A stretch of 38,153 nt of DNA from Actinokineospora pegani (GCF_009745975.1 NZ_WHOL01000047.1:1-38153); one strand, 5' to 3'. Counted from the first letter of the stretch, positions 1-8,362 are shown. Numbers and translations are program-made. Notes: generated by a model not told the origin, from the letters alone.

Positions 1-500
1 CCGGGCGCGGGCGGCGGGTACGCGGCGGCCGGGTGCGGGTGCGGCTCGCGGTCGGCCGGGAAGGGCGCGCCATCGGTCTCGCGGACGCGCCGCGGCGAGT
101 CGGGGATGGCGCGCGCGGGGCCGAGCAGGTCGGCCACGGAGGTGGGCACCTCGTCGGCCACGACCGCGGCCGGGCGCTCGGCCGGGGGCTGGCCCTGGGC
201 CTGGGCGAGGATGTTCGCCGGGATCGTCGTGGTGGTGCGGTTGCGCCGCTGGCCCTCCGCGCGCCGGGGCGCCTCGGCCGCGGGCTCGGGGGCCGGTGGT
301 GGGGCTGGCGGCGGGGTGACGGGCTTGAGGTTGGTGCGTGAGCCGTTGTGCCGCTCCACCAGGTCCGAGACGCTGACACCACCGGACTCCGCCGACCGGC
401 GCCTGCGCCGCGGCGGGTCGGAGGGGTCGGCCGCGCGCCGCCTGCCCCCCGGAGGCTCCCCGGAGTTCGGGGCGCCGTCACGGTCGTGGTCGTCGGGCAC
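1..500 (-). CDS. Pro/Arg-rich protein, N-terminal part (runs off left edge)
   Basis: Reading leftwards from about position 500 there is an open frame of about 166 codons with strong G/C third-position bias, continuing past base 1. The visible part is hydrophilic and disordered-looking. It has Arg clusters (RRRRRS), a short helical motif SVSDLVERHNGS, a Pro-rich stretch and a second motif SVADLLG. No membrane segment or enzyme motif appears in this portion. The GTG at 500 is preferred because AAGGAG (506-511) lies 5 nt before it; an in-frame ATG at 516 is the alternative but has no good ribosome site. Pro/Arg-rich cytoplasmic leaders like this occur on actinobacterial membrane proteins such as LytR-CpsA-Psr enzymes, but that is a guess because the rest of the gene is outside the window. 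Confidence 0.6.
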   Translation of the reverse strand, partial: MPDDHDRDGAPNSGEPPGGRRRAADPSDPPRRRRRSAESGGVSVSDLVERHNGSRTNLKPVTPPPAPPPAPEPAAEAPRRAEGQRRNRTTTTIPANILAQAQGQPPAERPAAVVADEVPTSVADLLGPARAIPDSPRRVRETDGAPFPADREPHPHPAAAYPPPAP

Positions 501-705
501 CCGTGCTCCTTCCATGGTCGCGAACCGTTGCCGGTTGGTTATCAACACGTTGCACCGCTGCGCTCGGTTGCTTACCCGATCGTGTCACAGTGCGGAGGCG
601 ATAGTACGACTCACGCTCGCCCGTGACGACCTCAGTGCGGGGTTGCTTCCGTATTTCGCACAGAGCCCTAGCCCGATTGGGGTATCGCTCGAACGGGCGC
701 GTCCG

Positions 706-1668
706 TTATCGCATGCCCGCGCGCGGGGGCACGACGACCCGGCGGCTCCCAGCGGCTCCGGCCAGGTGAGCCTTGCCGTCGCGCAGATAAGCGACAGCGT
801 TCCGGCCGGACTGCTTGGCTGTGTACAGCAGCGCGTCCGCCTCGCGGAGTTGACGCTCCGGAGCGCCGGGTGTGTCCTCCGCCACGCCGGTGGTCCGCTC
901 GTGGGTGACACCGATGCTCACAGTGACTCTCAAACCCAGGACCACCGAAGTCCACGGGTGGTGCTCCACCCGCGCCCGAGCGGTCTCGGCCAGCGCCACC
1001 GCGGTTGCCAGGTCGAAGCCGGGGAGCACCAGGACGAACTCCTCGCCGCCGTAGCGGGCGCAGAACGCGCCCTCGGGCAGGCCCGCGGTCAGCAGCTCCA
1101 CCACCTGTTGCAGCACCCGGTCGCCGACCAGGTGCCCGAAGGTGTCGTTGACCTGCTTGAACCAGTCCAGGTCCACCAGCGCCACGGCCACCGTGCCCGT
1201 GCGGCCCGCGGCGCCCAGCAGGTCGACCAGCCGCCGGTCGAGGTAGCGGCGGTTGAAGCTGGTCGTGAGGCTGTCGCGGATGCTCTGCTCGTGCGCCTCG
1301 GCGTGCTCGCGGCGCAGCCGGTCGACCTCGCGGCGCAACTGCTCGGGGATCTGCGGGCCCTCGCCGAACTCGGAGACCAGGTCCAGCGCCGAGCGCAGGT
1401 GCTGGTAGGCCTGCCGGAACTGCCCGCGCGAGGCCAGCAGCGAGGCGATCGACTCGTGCAGGCTGACCAGGTTGGCGGTGTCGGCGGGCTGCTCCGACTC
1501 GGGGTTCTCCGCGCGGTCGGTGATGACGGGGTGGCGCAGCGGGATCGTCGGTTCGTGGACAGCGCGTGGCTCGGACGCGGGGCGGGGCTGCCCGACCCGG
1601 TGCGACGGCCAGGGGCTGTCGTGTCGATCCGGCTCGGAGTTGGCGACGCCACGTCCCAGTGCGGTCAC
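706..1668 (-). CDS. GGDEF-domain diguanylate cyclase
   Basis: Predicted to make cyclic di-GMP from two GTP. The N-terminal ~110 residues include a helical, TPR-like stretch (SLHESIASLLASRGQFRQAY) followed by a short coiled coil. The C-terminal ~170 residues are a GGDEF domain. It has the metal-binding Asp region (LVDLDWFKQVND), the substrate motif FGHLVGD and an intact active-site loop YGGEEF near residue 206, so catalysis is expected. The inhibitory I-site RxxD that normally sits just before this loop is not present (PEGA instead). No transmembrane segment is seen, so the protein is likely cytosolic. The GTG at 1668 is chosen because AAGGAG lies 9 nt upstream; the longer GTG at 1677 directly abuts that site. 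It is encoded alone, 217 nt downstream of the lipoprotein gene. Confidence 0.9.
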   Translation of the reverse strand: MTALGRGVANSEPDRHDSPWPSHRVGQPRPASEPRAVHEPTIPLRHPVITDRAENPESEQPADTANLVSLHESIASLLASRGQFRQAYQHLRSALDLVSEFGEGPQIPEQLRREVDRLRREHAEAHEQSIRDSLTTSFNRRYLDRRLVDLLGAAGRTGTVAVALVDLDWFKQVNDTFGHLVGDRVLQQVVELLTAGLPEGAFCARYGGEEFVLVLPGFDLATAVALAETARARVEHHPWTSVVLGLRVTVSIGVTHERTTGVAEDTPGAPERQLREADALLYTAKQSGRNAVAYLRDGKAHLAGAAGSRRVVVPPRAGMR

Positions 1669-1884
1669 CGCGCTCACCTCCTTTACGTAAGGTGTGTGTC
1701 GTCATAGAGGAGGCCGCGCTTGAGCCACCGGGACGCTTGTCCTGGGAATTCCCTCTACCGGTGGACGACTCACTGCTCCGAACCGGTGACGCGGGTGACG
1801 GAGGTGGCGCTCCGCACGCGACCCGGCTCACTCCATGGACGCAATGGTGCTCTTTGCCGTGAAGGGCGCGCTTCTCGTGGGGAA

Positions 1885-2451
1885 TTACCTGGTGGGGCAG
1901 GGCGTGAAGCCGTAGGCCTTGCCCGCGAGCACGATGACGCGCTGCGAGCCGATCTGCTGGGCGATGGTGGCGCCGTCCCGCCTGATCCGCACTGTCACGG
2001 CGACGACGAAGACCTCCCCGCGAGGACGGGACGACGCCCCCTCCGGCCGCCACTCCGGGTCCACGCGCAGCGTGGTGAGCGCGGGGTCGATGCGCAGGGT
2101 CAGGTCGCCCAGGTCGCAGGCGCGGTCGGTGAAGTCCGGGTGCTGGGTGCGGCGCAGGAACTCCCGCTGCGCCGCGGTGCCCTCGTCCGCCGTGTCGTTG
2201 AGGTCGGTGAAGTACTGCCCCACCAGCCCGCGCGAGCCGCCCCCGTCCACCGGGAAGGGGGTGCCCGGCACCGTCGAGGCGCAGCCCGCCAGCGCCAGCG
2301 CGGCGACCGCGAGCCCTAGGGCCAGTTTCAGAAGTGGGTGGCCGCAGGCGCGGTTGTCCGTGTCGGGAGCTGCCGACCTGCCGTCAGGGGCCGCTCCGGC
2401 GCGGCTATCGCGAACAGCGGCTTTCGGAACACGGCCTAGTGCGCGCCGCAT
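1885..2451 (-). CDS. Putative lipoprotein, coupled to dusB
   Basis: A 188-residue protein of unknown function, predicted to be anchored on the outside of the membrane. A hydrophobic stretch (LKLALGLAVAALALAGC) ends in a lipobox LAGC with the acceptor Cys at about residue 57. The mature part is ~130 residues and looks like the NTF2-like or Mce-associated small actinobacterial lipoproteins, with a phrase VVAVTVRIRRDG and two late Cys residues. I cannot name the family. The ATG at 2451 shares its A with the TGA of dusB (TGATG), so translational coupling is likely. The resulting n-region of ~38 residues is unusually long for a lipoprotein signal, so an internal non-ATG start is possible. Confidence 0.72.
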   Translation of the reverse strand: MRRALGRVPKAAVRDSRAGAAPDGRSAAPDTDNRACGHPLLKLALGLAVAALALAGCASTVPGTPFPVDGGGSRGLVGQYFTDLNDTADEGTAAQREFLRRTQHPDFTDRACDLGDLTLRIDPALTTLRVDPEWRPEGASSRPRGEVFVVAVTVRIRRDGATIAQQIGSQRVIVLAGKAYGFTPCPTR

Positions 2452-3581
2452 CAGCCCCCCGAGTGCAGCAGTTCGGCGCCGACCGGCACGGCGTCGTCGT
2501 CCGGGTCGTCCAGCCAGCCGTCGGGCAGCGCGACCTTGCCCGGCGAGCCCTGCCGCCCGCGCGGCCCCTCTGCCTCGGCCGGGTAGGGCGCGTCGTGGTC
2601 GAGCTGGCCGAGGTGGTCGTCGAGCTCGGCCAGCGAGGAGACCATGGCGAACCCGCGCCGCAGCTCGCCGCCGACCGGGAACCCGCGCAGGTACCAGGCC
2701 ATGTGCTTGCGCATCTCGCGCGTGCCCTTGGCCTCGCCGATGTGCTCGGTGAGCAGCTCGGCGTGCCTGCGCAGGATGCGGCCGACCTCGCCGAGCGACG
2801 GGCCCGCGGGGACCGGCAGTCCGCGCAGCGCGGCGTCCAGCTCGCGGAACAGCCACGGCCTGCCCAGGCAGCCCCGGCCGACCACGACGCCGTCGCAGCC
2901 GGTCTCGGCGACCATGCGCTTGGCGTCCTCGGCGCTGAAGATGTCGCCGTTGCCCAGCACGGGGATGGTCGTCACCGCCTCCTTGAGCCGGGCGATGCGC
3001 GACCAGTCCGCCGCGCCGGAGTAGCGCTGGGCGGCGGTGCGCGCGTGCAGCGCGACGGCGGCGGCCCCCTCGGCCTCGGCGATGCGGCCCGCGTCGAGGT
3101 AGGTGACGTGCTCGTCGTCGATGCCCACGCGGAACTTCACGGTCACCGGGATGCCCGCGGGCTCGGCCTCGCGCACGGCGGCGGCCACGATGTCGCCGAA
3201 GAGCCTGCGCTTGAACGGCAGCGCCGCGCCACCGCCCTTGCGGGTGACCTTGGGTACCGGACAGCCGAAGTTCATGTCGACGTGGTCGGCGAGGTCCTCG
3301 GCCACCACCATCTTCACCGCGGCGGCCATGTTCACCGGGTCGGTGCTGTAGAGCTGCAGCGACCTGGGGTTCTCCGTCGGCGCGAAGGTGATCATCTCCA
3401 TGGTCTTGGAGTCGCGCTCGACCAGGGCCCGCGCGGTGATCATCTCGCAGACGTAGAGCGAGGTGGGGCTGCCGAACTCGCGGCAGAGCTGCCGGAACGC
3501 GACATCGGTGATGCCCGCCATCGGGGCCAGCACGACCGCGGGGTCCACGGGGTAGGACCCGATCCGCAGGCTGGGAGACAC
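2451..3581 (-). CDS. dusB: tRNA-dihydrouridine synthase (DusB type)
   Basis: An FMN-dependent enzyme that reduces uridine to dihydrouridine in the D-loop of tRNAs using NADPH. The 376-residue length fits the family. Near the N-terminus is the FMN/barrel motif VVLAPMAGITDVAFRQLC. The catalytic-loop motif MNFGCPVPKV contains the general-acid Cys and is followed by TRKGGGAAL. Later come the flavin-phosphate motifs LGNGDIFS and VVVGRGCLGRPW, and the C-terminal helical domain contains MRKHMAWYLRGFP. The start is placed at GTG 3581 (MSPSLRIGSYPVDP), which matches the usual family start; GTG 3590 is an alternative and neither has a strong ribosome site. It sits 32 nt after the Asp-rich protein gene and overlaps the lipoprotein gene. 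Confidence 0.95.
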   Translation of the reverse strand: MSPSLRIGSYPVDPAVVLAPMAGITDVAFRQLCREFGSPTSLYVCEMITARALVERDSKTMEMITFAPTENPRSLQLYSTDPVNMAAAVKMVVAEDLADHVDMNFGCPVPKVTRKGGGAALPFKRRLFGDIVAAAVREAEPAGIPVTVKFRVGIDDEHVTYLDAGRIAEAEGAAAVALHARTAAQRYSGAADWSRIARLKEAVTTIPVLGNGDIFSAEDAKRMVAETGCDGVVVGRGCLGRPWLFRELDAALRGLPVPAGPSLGEVGRILRRHAELLTEHIGEAKGTREMRKHMAWYLRGFPVGGELRRGFAMVSSLAELDDHLGQLDHDAPYPAEAEGPRGRQGSPGKVALPDGWLDDPDDDAVPVGAELLHSGG

Positions 3582-3613
3582 AGCGACCACGTCGTCCAGG
3601 CTAACCCCCGCCG

Positions 3614-4084
3614 TTACCAGCCCAGCCCGTCGGTGCCCGGGTCGGTGAACCCGTCGGGGGCGTCCTCGGTGAGGGTGCCGAGCAGGTCGTCGCTGTCCCA
3701 GCCCGCCAGGTCGTCGGCCTCGGCCAGCGACTGGTTCTCGAAGCCGCCGGTGTCCCCCGTGTGCTCGGTGCCCGCGGGCGTCGCGGGCGGGGTGTCGTCG
3801 TGCGCGGTGTCGGCGTCGTCGGCCTTGGCGTTCCACGTCCCCGCGCCGGTGGGGTCGCGGTACGCCGATTCGGCTACCCCGTCGTCGTCCAGATCGAGCA
3901 GGGCGGTGTCGGCGATCCCGTCGCCGTCGGAGTCCCACATCGCGTCGTCGTAGCGGCCGTCGCCGTCGAAGTCGACCGCGATCGCGTCGGTGGCGCCATC
4001 CCCGTCGACGTCGAGGTTCGCCTGGCCGTGGTGGACGTTGGGGTCGCCGTCGCCGGTGCCGAACCGGTACTCGATGTCGGCCAT
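3614..4084 (-). CDS. Asp-rich protein with repeated Ca-binding-like loops
   Basis: A very acidic 156-residue protein. Residues ~25-70 contain four consecutive loops of the DxDGDG type ([36 protein letters not shown]), spaced 11-13 residues apart. Such Asp/Gly loops are the signature of EF-hand/dockerin- or thrombospondin-3-like calcium sites. The C-terminal half is Asp/Thr-rich and probably disordered. There is no signal peptide or membrane segment, so Ca binding in the cytosol or export by a non-Sec route (e.g. type VII) would have to be invoked; both are inference. Start ATG 4084 is preceded by GGAGGC at good spacing. It is the first gene of a likely three-gene minus-strand run with dusB and the lipoprotein. 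Confidence 0.82.
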   Translation of the reverse strand: MADIEYRFGTGDGDPNVHHGQANLDVDGDGATDAIAVDFDGDGRYDDAMWDSDGDGIADTALLDLDDDGVAESAYRDPTGAGTWNAKADDADTAHDDTPPATPAGTEHTGDTGGFENQSLAEADDLAGWDSDDLLGTLTEDAPDGFTDPGTDGLGW

Positions 4085-4187
4085 CGCCGCCTCCAGTCCT
4101 CGTTCCGCAGCCCCGGTCGCACACGATCGCGCATACCGCGGTCACCCGGTCAGACGCCCTTGGGCCCTCCCGAGTTCCCCTCTCTGT

Positions 4188-4196
4188 TGCTAGATT
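4188..4196 (+). promoter_or_regulatory. Candidate extended -10 promoter of the cysQ-like gene
   Basis: TGCTAGATT matches an extended -10 element (TGnTAnnnT) about 30 nt before the cysQ-like start codon. No convincing -35 box is seen, which is common for extended -10 promoters. Assigned by eye only. Confidence 0.35.
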
Positions 4197-4225
4197 CGGT
4201 GTTTTCTGCAGCGCAGGGAGGAAGC

Positions 4226-4969
4226 ATGGCCACCGATGCCCGCCTCGCCGCCGAGCTAGCCGTCACAGCGGGTGACCTCTTGCTCGACTTGCGTAACCAG
4301 GGAGCCGATGACCTGGGCAAGGCCGGGGACTTCGCGTCCAACGAACTGCTGCTCGCCCGGCTCGCCGCCGAGCGCCCCGACGACATGGTCCTCTCCGAGG
4401 AGTCCGTCGACGACCCCGCGCGGGTCGACGCCGAACGGGTGTGGATCATCGACCCGCTCGACGGCACCCGGGAGTACGCCAAGCCCGGCCGCCCGGACTG
4501 GGCCGTGCACGTCGCCCTCTGGCAGCGCGGTGCGGGCTTGGTCGCCGCCGCCGTCTCCCAGCCCGCCCTCGGCGAGGTGTACGCGACCGACAACCCCCCG
4601 ACGCCCCCACCGCGGCCCGCCCGGCTGCGCGTCCTGGTCAGCGCCAGCAGGCCGCCGAGGTTCACCGGACCGGTCGCCGAGGCGCTCGACGCCGACGTGC
4701 TGACCATGGGGTCGGCAGGCGCCAAGGCGATGGCCGTGCTGCGCGGCGAGGCCGACGCCTACCTGCACGCGGGCGGCCAGTGGGAGTGGGACTCGGCCGC
4801 CCCGGTCGGCGTGGTGACCGCCGCGGGCTTGCACGCCTCCCGGATCGACGGCTCGCCGCTGCGCTACAACCGCCCGCACCCCTACCTGCCCGACCTGGTC
4901 ATCTGCCGGGTCGAACTGGCCGACAAGCTGCTCACCGCCATCCGCCTATCCGGCGGCCTGGAGGACTGA
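4226..4969 (+). CDS. cysQ: CysQ-like 3'(2'),5'-bisphosphate nucleotidase / inositol monophosphatase family
   Basis: A 247-residue Mg-dependent, Li-sensitive-type phosphatase. CysQ hydrolyses PAP/PAPS in sulfate assimilation; related members act on inositol phosphates or fructose-1,6-bisphosphate. The metal-site motifs are in order: LSEES (Glu pair, residues ~56-60), [12 protein letters not shown] (DPLDGT, ~75-86), and the C-terminal [16 protein letters not shown] carrying the last metal Asp. The DPLDGTREY variant and the short length favour CysQ over inositol monophosphatase. Start ATG 4226 has GGGAGGA 3-4 nt upstream. Its last 24 nt overlap the end of the convergent phosphotransferase gene. 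Substrate preference is inferred. Confidence 0.88.
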   Translation: MATDARLAAELAVTAGDLLLDLRNQGADDLGKAGDFASNELLLARLAAERPDDMVLSEESVDDPARVDAERVWIIDPLDGTREYAKPGRPDWAVHVALWQRGAGLVAAAVSQPALGEVYATDNPPTPPPRPARLRVLVSASRPPRFTGPVAEALDADVLTMGSAGAKAMAVLRGEADAYLHAGGQWEWDSAAPVGVVTAAGLHASRIDGSPLRYNRPHPYLPDLVICRVELADKLLTAIRLSGGLED

Positions 4970-5815
4970 CCGCAGCGTCAGCACCGCCGCGTCCGCGAAC
5001 TCCGGCGGGGCGCCGCCGGAGGACAGCGCGCGCTGCCAGCACAGCGCCCGCGCCACGACGCCGACCCGCACGGCCAGGTCGGCCTGCCGCTCCAACTCGG
5101 CCACCGGGGCCAGGTCGGCGAACCCGGCCAGGTAGGCGCGGCGCAGTGCGGCCTTGTCGTCGGTCTGCTTGTAGGGCACGAGCAGGCTCGCGAACGGGTG
5201 TGCGACGGCGCTGTCGCCCCAGTCGTAGAAGCGCGGCCCGGTGACGACGTTGTTGGGGTGCAGGTCGTTGTGGTCCAACGAGTCCGGGACCGGGCTCTCG
5301 GCCAGCTCCGCGCACCACCGCTCGAAGGTCGGCGCGAACCGCTCCAGCTCCGGGCTGGTCTCGATGTCGCGCAGCGCCTCGGCGTACCGATCGGGCATGA
5401 CGGCCGCGCGCATGTCCGGCACCCCCGCCGCCAGCAGTTCGTCCACATGGGGCATGAGCGCCCGCTGCATCCGCGCGTAGTCGGGCAGGACGGCGGCCAT
5501 CTCGAAGTCCGCCAACGGTTCCGCGTGCGGCAGCAGGAGCAGCCCGCGCGCCGGATCGGCCGCCACGGGCGCCAGCGCGTGTTCCGGCGCGTGCCGCGCG
5601 AGCACCTCGTAGAGCCCGGCCTCGAACGCATTGGCCGGCCCCATCGCCTTGAGCCACAACCGCTCCCCGCGCACCTCCACCGTCGCCACCGCCGACCACG
5701 ACCGCACCCGCGAGACCACCACCGGCCCGGTCCGCCCGTCGACCACCTCGTCGACCCACGCCTGCGCCACAAGCGGCCACTCGGGCGATGACCACGCCGC
5801 GATCCCGTGTTCCAT
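4946..5815 (-). CDS. Aminoglycoside phosphotransferase (APH)-family kinase
   Basis: A 289-residue protein-kinase-like small-molecule kinase. The Brenner motif [12 protein letters not shown] (catalytic Asp at about residue 182) and the metal-binding YDWGDS (in place of DFG/DWE) are both intact. N-terminally LWLKAMGP probably holds the ATP-binding Lys. The family phosphorylates aminoglycosides, choline, homoserine, maltose and others; nothing here identifies the substrate, so calling it a resistance gene would be unsupported. Start ATG 5815 (MEHGIAAW) gives a normal family length, though the ribosome site is weak. It is divergent from the acetyltransferase 64 nt away and converges with, and overlaps, cysQ. 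Confidence 0.82.
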   Translation of the reverse strand: MEHGIAAWSSPEWPLVAQAWVDEVVDGRTGPVVVSRVRSWSAVATVEVRGERLWLKAMGPANAFEAGLYEVLARHAPEHALAPVAADPARGLLLLPHAEPLADFEMAAVLPDYARMQRALMPHVDELLAAGVPDMRAAVMPDRYAEALRDIETSPELERFAPTFERWCAELAESPVPDSLDHNDLHPNNVVTGPRFYDWGDSAVAHPFASLLVPYKQTDDKAALRRAYLAGFADLAPVAELERQADLAVRVGVVARALCWQRALSSGGAPPEFADAAVLTLRSVLQAAG

Positions 5816-5879
5816 GGGCGCAACCCTGGCAGGTTGGACGCGGCCGAGCACGCCGATTTCCTCCGGAGAGGACCCCGAG

Positions 5880-6434
5880 ATGGGCGAACAGAAAGATCGA
5901 ATGCTGCGCGGTGACTGGTACCTCGACGAGCCCGAACTGGCCGAGGACCGGCGCCGCTGCCAGCGGGCCCTCGACCGGTTCAACGCGACCGGGGCCGACG
6001 ACGACACCGAGCGCCGCCTGGTCCTGGAGGGTCTGCTCGCCGGAATCGGCCCCGGGGCCAGCGTCCTGCCGCGCTTCCAGTGCAGCTACGGCTCGCTGAT
6101 CAGCATTGGCGCGCGCAGTTTCGTCAACCACGATGCTCTCTTCATGGATGACGCCCGGATCACCATTGGTGATGACGTGCGGATCGGGCCGCGGGCGCAG
6201 TTGCTCACTGCCCTGCACCCGGTGGAGGACCATGAACGGCGTCGCGCGGGCTGGGAGCGGCCTGTTCCGATCGCGATCGGTGACAACGCGTGGCTTGGCG
6301 GTGGCGTGATTGTTTGCCCTGGTGTGGCGATTGGGGGGAACACTGTGATCGGGGTGGGCAGTGTGGTGGTTCGGGATGTGCCGGACCACGTGTTCGCTGC
6401 GGGCAACCCAGCGCGGGTCATTCGGCGGCTCTGA
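5880..6434 (+). CDS. Maltose/galactoside O-acetyltransferase-like hexapeptide transferase
   Basis: A 184-residue member of the LacA/Maa family, which transfers acetyl from acetyl-CoA to sugar hydroxyls. The N-terminal helical MAC-type domain starts with EQKDRMLRGDWYLDEPEL. From about residue 70 there are hexapeptide repeats of a left-handed beta-helix (GSLISIGARSFVNHDA, ARITIGDDVRIGPRA). The catalytic His lies in LLTALHPV, and the C-terminal coils (WLGGGVIVCPGVAIGGNTVIG, then VPDHVFAAGNPARVI) form the acetyl-CoA site. Start ATG 5880 follows GGAGAGG with ~9 nt spacing; length matches the family. The physiological acceptor is unknown. The neighbouring APH-like gene is divergent, so the pairing may be fortuitous. 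Confidence 0.93.
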   Translation: MGEQKDRMLRGDWYLDEPELAEDRRRCQRALDRFNATGADDDTERRLVLEGLLAGIGPGASVLPRFQCSYGSLISIGARSFVNHDALFMDDARITIGDDVRIGPRAQLLTALHPVEDHERRRAGWERPVPIAIGDNAWLGGGVIVCPGVAIGGNTVIGVGSVVVRDVPDHVFAAGNPARVIRRL

Positions 6435-6459
6435 CTGCGGCGTGCGCTCGCTCGTGAGG

Positions 6460-7224
6460 TCACCCGCTCGGCGTGGCCAGGAGGTCGTCGAGGGCGGCGG
6501 TGGTCTCCGCGGCGGGCAGGACGCGCAGGGCGTTGATGAACTCCACGTGGGCCGCGGTCGCCTTCTCGTCCTCCAGCAGGACGTCGGTGTCCTGGTGTTC
6601 TATGTGGACGATCGGTGGGAAGTGGTCGACCTCCAGGAGGCGGAAGGCGGGCTCCGGGTTGGTGGCGGCGGGAACGAGGTGGATGGCGTGGGTGCTGTTG
6701 TGGCGCAGGTGCAGGAGTTGGGTGCGCATGACGTCGCGGGGGACGGCGGGGTGGTTGAGGCACAAGGGGTGCAGGAGGAAGCGCGCGCTGCGCGGGACGG
6801 GACTGGGGCGCCAGCGCGGGAGGCCGATCGCCTCGTCGTAGGCCGGGGTGCGCAGCGGTCGGGGGATGAGGGTCGAGGCGAACCACGTGATGGCCCCCGC
6901 GACCGCCTCCGCTTCGTCGATCGGGCTGCGCCGGTCGTCGAGGTGCCCGACCCACCCGGTCACCTCCGCGCTCGCGACCCGTTGGTAGAGAACAGGACGC
7001 CGCGTCGCCGCGATCCTCAGCACCGCGCACAGCCCGCCGATCTCCAACGCCGTCGGCACCCGCCGCCCGGTCATCACCCGGTTCAGCATCGCCGGGCTCA
7101 TCGTCATCGCCGCCGCCAACTCGCGCGTGCTCAACCCCCGCGCCCGCCGCGCCCCGTCGAGTTCCCTGGCGATCAGCAATCCGCGCAGCGTCCTGGCGCG
7201 GTAATCGGTGCTCCGGCTGTGCAC
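6460..7224 (-). CDS. XRE-family regulator with DUF5753-like C-terminal domain
   Basis: A 254-residue DNA-binding regulator. Residues ~20-65 form a helix-turn-helix (GLSTRELAAAMTMSPAMLNRVMTGRRVPT). The C-terminal ~170 residues resemble the DUF5753 sensor-like domain of actinobacterial WhiJ/Scr1-type regulators, with blocks corresponding to the MLNHPAVPRDVM, LLHLRHNS and PIVHIEHQDTDVLLEDE regions of that domain. It is more diverged than the neighbour at 7368. The GTG start at 7224 follows AAGGGGA by ~7 nt. It is divergent from the second regulator across a 143-nt gap that contains an exact palindrome, so the two probably share operators. There is no adjacent DUF397 partner of its own on the downstream side. 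Confidence 0.82.
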   Translation of the reverse strand: MHSRSTDYRARTLRGLLIARELDGARRARGLSTRELAAAMTMSPAMLNRVMTGRRVPTALEIGGLCAVLRIAATRRPVLYQRVASAEVTGWVGHLDDRRSPIDEAEAVAGAITWFASTLIPRPLRTPAYDEAIGLPRWRPSPVPRSARFLLHPLCLNHPAVPRDVMRTQLLHLRHNSTHAIHLVPAATNPEPAFRLLEVDHFPPIVHIEHQDTDVLLEDEKATAAHVEFINALRVLPAAETTAALDDLLATPSG

Positions 7225-7238
7225 TGGCCATCCCCTTG

Positions 7239-7253
7239 TTTCAGTTCCTGAAA
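7239..7253. promoter_or_regulatory. Perfect palindrome, candidate XRE operator
   Basis: TTTCAG-TTC-CTGAAA is an exact 6+3+6 inverted repeat, 15 nt upstream of the start of the minus-strand regulator, in the gap between two divergent HTH genes. A further half-site (CTGAAA) occurs at about 7327-7332. Operator function is inferred from position and symmetry. Confidence 0.45.
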
Positions 7254-7333
7254 TCCGCTCTCCATCGGGTGAATCGCGGTTCCGCCGCTGGGAAACCCCG
7301 CTCCGACCACTACTCTAGAGTCCTTGCTGAAAC

Positions 7334-7351
7334 CTTGCAGTCGCTTGCAAG
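7334..7351. promoter_or_regulatory. Direct repeat CTTGCA, candidate operator before second regulator
   Basis: CTTGCA recurs with 10-bp phasing (7334-7339 and 7344-7349), and the second copy forms the palindrome CTTGCAAG. It lies 17-34 nt upstream of the GTG start at 7368 and just downstream of a possible -10 box TAGAGT (7316-7321). One-turn spacing suggests a dimeric regulator site; unproven. Confidence 0.35.
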
Positions 7352-7367
7352 TGCGGAAAGGAACAAT

Positions 7368-8198
7368 GTGTCAGGTCAGAGGAAAACACCCCAGGCCCGC
7401 GACAGGACCATAGGCGCCCAGCTACGGGCGGTCCGCACCGAGCAGACCTCGCTGAGCCTGGAAGCCGCCGCCACGGCGATCGGCTGGTCGGCGGCGACTT
7501 TGAGCCGCACCGAGAATGGCAAGCGGCACATTAGCAGCGAGGACGTGTCGGCCGTCCTGGCGGTCTACGGGGTGCCCGCCTCCCAACGCGACGAACTGAT
7601 CGAGAGCGCCCGCTCGGGCGCGCAGGCCGGTTGGTGGTCCCGTCCACTGCCCGGCGTCCTGCCGGACGTGGGCACCCTGGCCAGCTACGAGTCCACCGCC
7701 ACCGCGCTGACGGACTGGTCGATCGGAGTCATCCCCGGCCTGCTGCAAACCGAGCGCTACGCCATCGGCTTCATGCTGGCAGACGGCGCTGAGCAGCAGG
7801 ATTGCGAGATCCGCTGGATGGCCCGGCTGCGGCGGCAACAGGTCTTGCCCGGCCTCGACTACACCGCCTTCATCCACGAGGGCGCGCTCAAGACGCCATT
7901 CGGGGGCGTGGACGCGCTCCAGGAGCAGTTGGCCCACCTGGAAAGCGCGGCAACTCGCGGTCTGCGTGTGCGGATCGTCCGGGAACACCTACCGCACCGC
8001 GCCCTGCTGCATTCCTGGATGATGTTGGAGTTCCCGCAAGCGCCCCCGGTGCTTTACGTCGAACTTCACCGCAGCGGCGTTTACCTGCACGACTCCGAGG
8101 TCAACATCTACCGTGACGTGCTTGCGGAACTTGATCAACTGGCCTTTTCCAGTGCGGAAAGCCGCAGTATCATCAAGCGACTACGAGAAGGGCTGTGA
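7368..8198 (+). CDS. XRE-family regulator with DUF5753 (WhiJ/Scr1-like)
   Basis: A 276-residue regulator. An HTH domain (residues ~10-70) contains LSLEAAATAIGWSAATLSRTENGKRHIS. The remainder is a textbook DUF5753 domain: GTLASYESTATALTDWSIGVIPGLLQTERYA, then ARLRRQQVL, LHSWMMLEFPQAPPVLYVEL and a final SRSIIKRLREGL. The family is abundant in actinobacteria, where members work with a small DUF397 protein encoded next door; both antitoxin-like and developmental roles have been proposed. The GTG at 7368 has GGAAAGGA 5 nt upstream and gives the usual family start; extending upstream would cross the putative operators. The DUF397 gene follows after 2 nt, indicating one transcript. Confidence 0.93.
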   Translation: MSGQRKTPQARDRTIGAQLRAVRTEQTSLSLEAAATAIGWSAATLSRTENGKRHISSEDVSAVLAVYGVPASQRDELIESARSGAQAGWWSRPLPGVLPDVGTLASYESTATALTDWSIGVIPGLLQTERYAIGFMLADGAEQQDCEIRWMARLRRQQVLPGLDYTAFIHEGALKTPFGGVDALQEQLAHLESAATRGLRVRIVREHLPHRALLHSWMMLEFPQAPPVLYVELHRSGVYLHDSEVNIYRDVLAELDQLAFSSAESRSIIKRLREGL

Positions 8199-8200
8199 TC

Positions 8201-8356
8201 ATGGAGTGGCGCAAGTCGTCCCGTTCCGGCAACGCAGGCAACTGCGTTGAACTACGACAAGACCTCACGGCCGTGCGTGACAGCAAGCACCCAGCCGCCT
8301 CTCTCCTACTCCCCCGGTCGGCTGTCCAGCAGTTGATCATCCGAGCCGGCCGCTGA
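8201..8356 (+). CDS. DUF397 small protein
   Basis: A 51-residue protein beginning MEWRKSSRSGNAGNCVEL and ending with LPRSAVQQLIIRAGR. These match the core of DUF397: the W-x-K-S-S-x-S opening, the conserved NCVE motif, VRDSK, and a hydrophobic C-terminal helix. DUF397 genes characteristically lie directly after XRE/DUF5753 regulators, as here (2-nt gap), and in Streptomyces such pairs have been treated as toxin-antitoxin-like or regulator/co-regulator pairs. Function here is by analogy. A strong hairpin follows at once, closing the two-gene unit. Confidence 0.93.
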   Translation: MEWRKSSRSGNAGNCVELRQDLTAVRDSKHPAASLLLPRSAVQQLIIRAGR

Positions 8357-8362
8357 CGAACC

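Noticed and set aside
106-1707. Long plus-strand open frame opposite the first two genes
   Set aside because: It mirrors the minus-strand GGDEF gene, which has clear catalytic motifs; the plus-strand translation is low-complexity Arg/Ala/Gly typical of a shadow frame in GC-rich DNA.
1743-1756. Short palindrome around GGGAATTCCC
   Set aside because: Only 10 bp, contains a common restriction-site core, and lies away from any start codon; no support for an operator.
4946-5815. Calling the APH-family gene an antibiotic-resistance determinant
   Set aside because: Only generic kinase motifs are visible; the family covers many metabolites and there is no neighbouring antibiotic gene.
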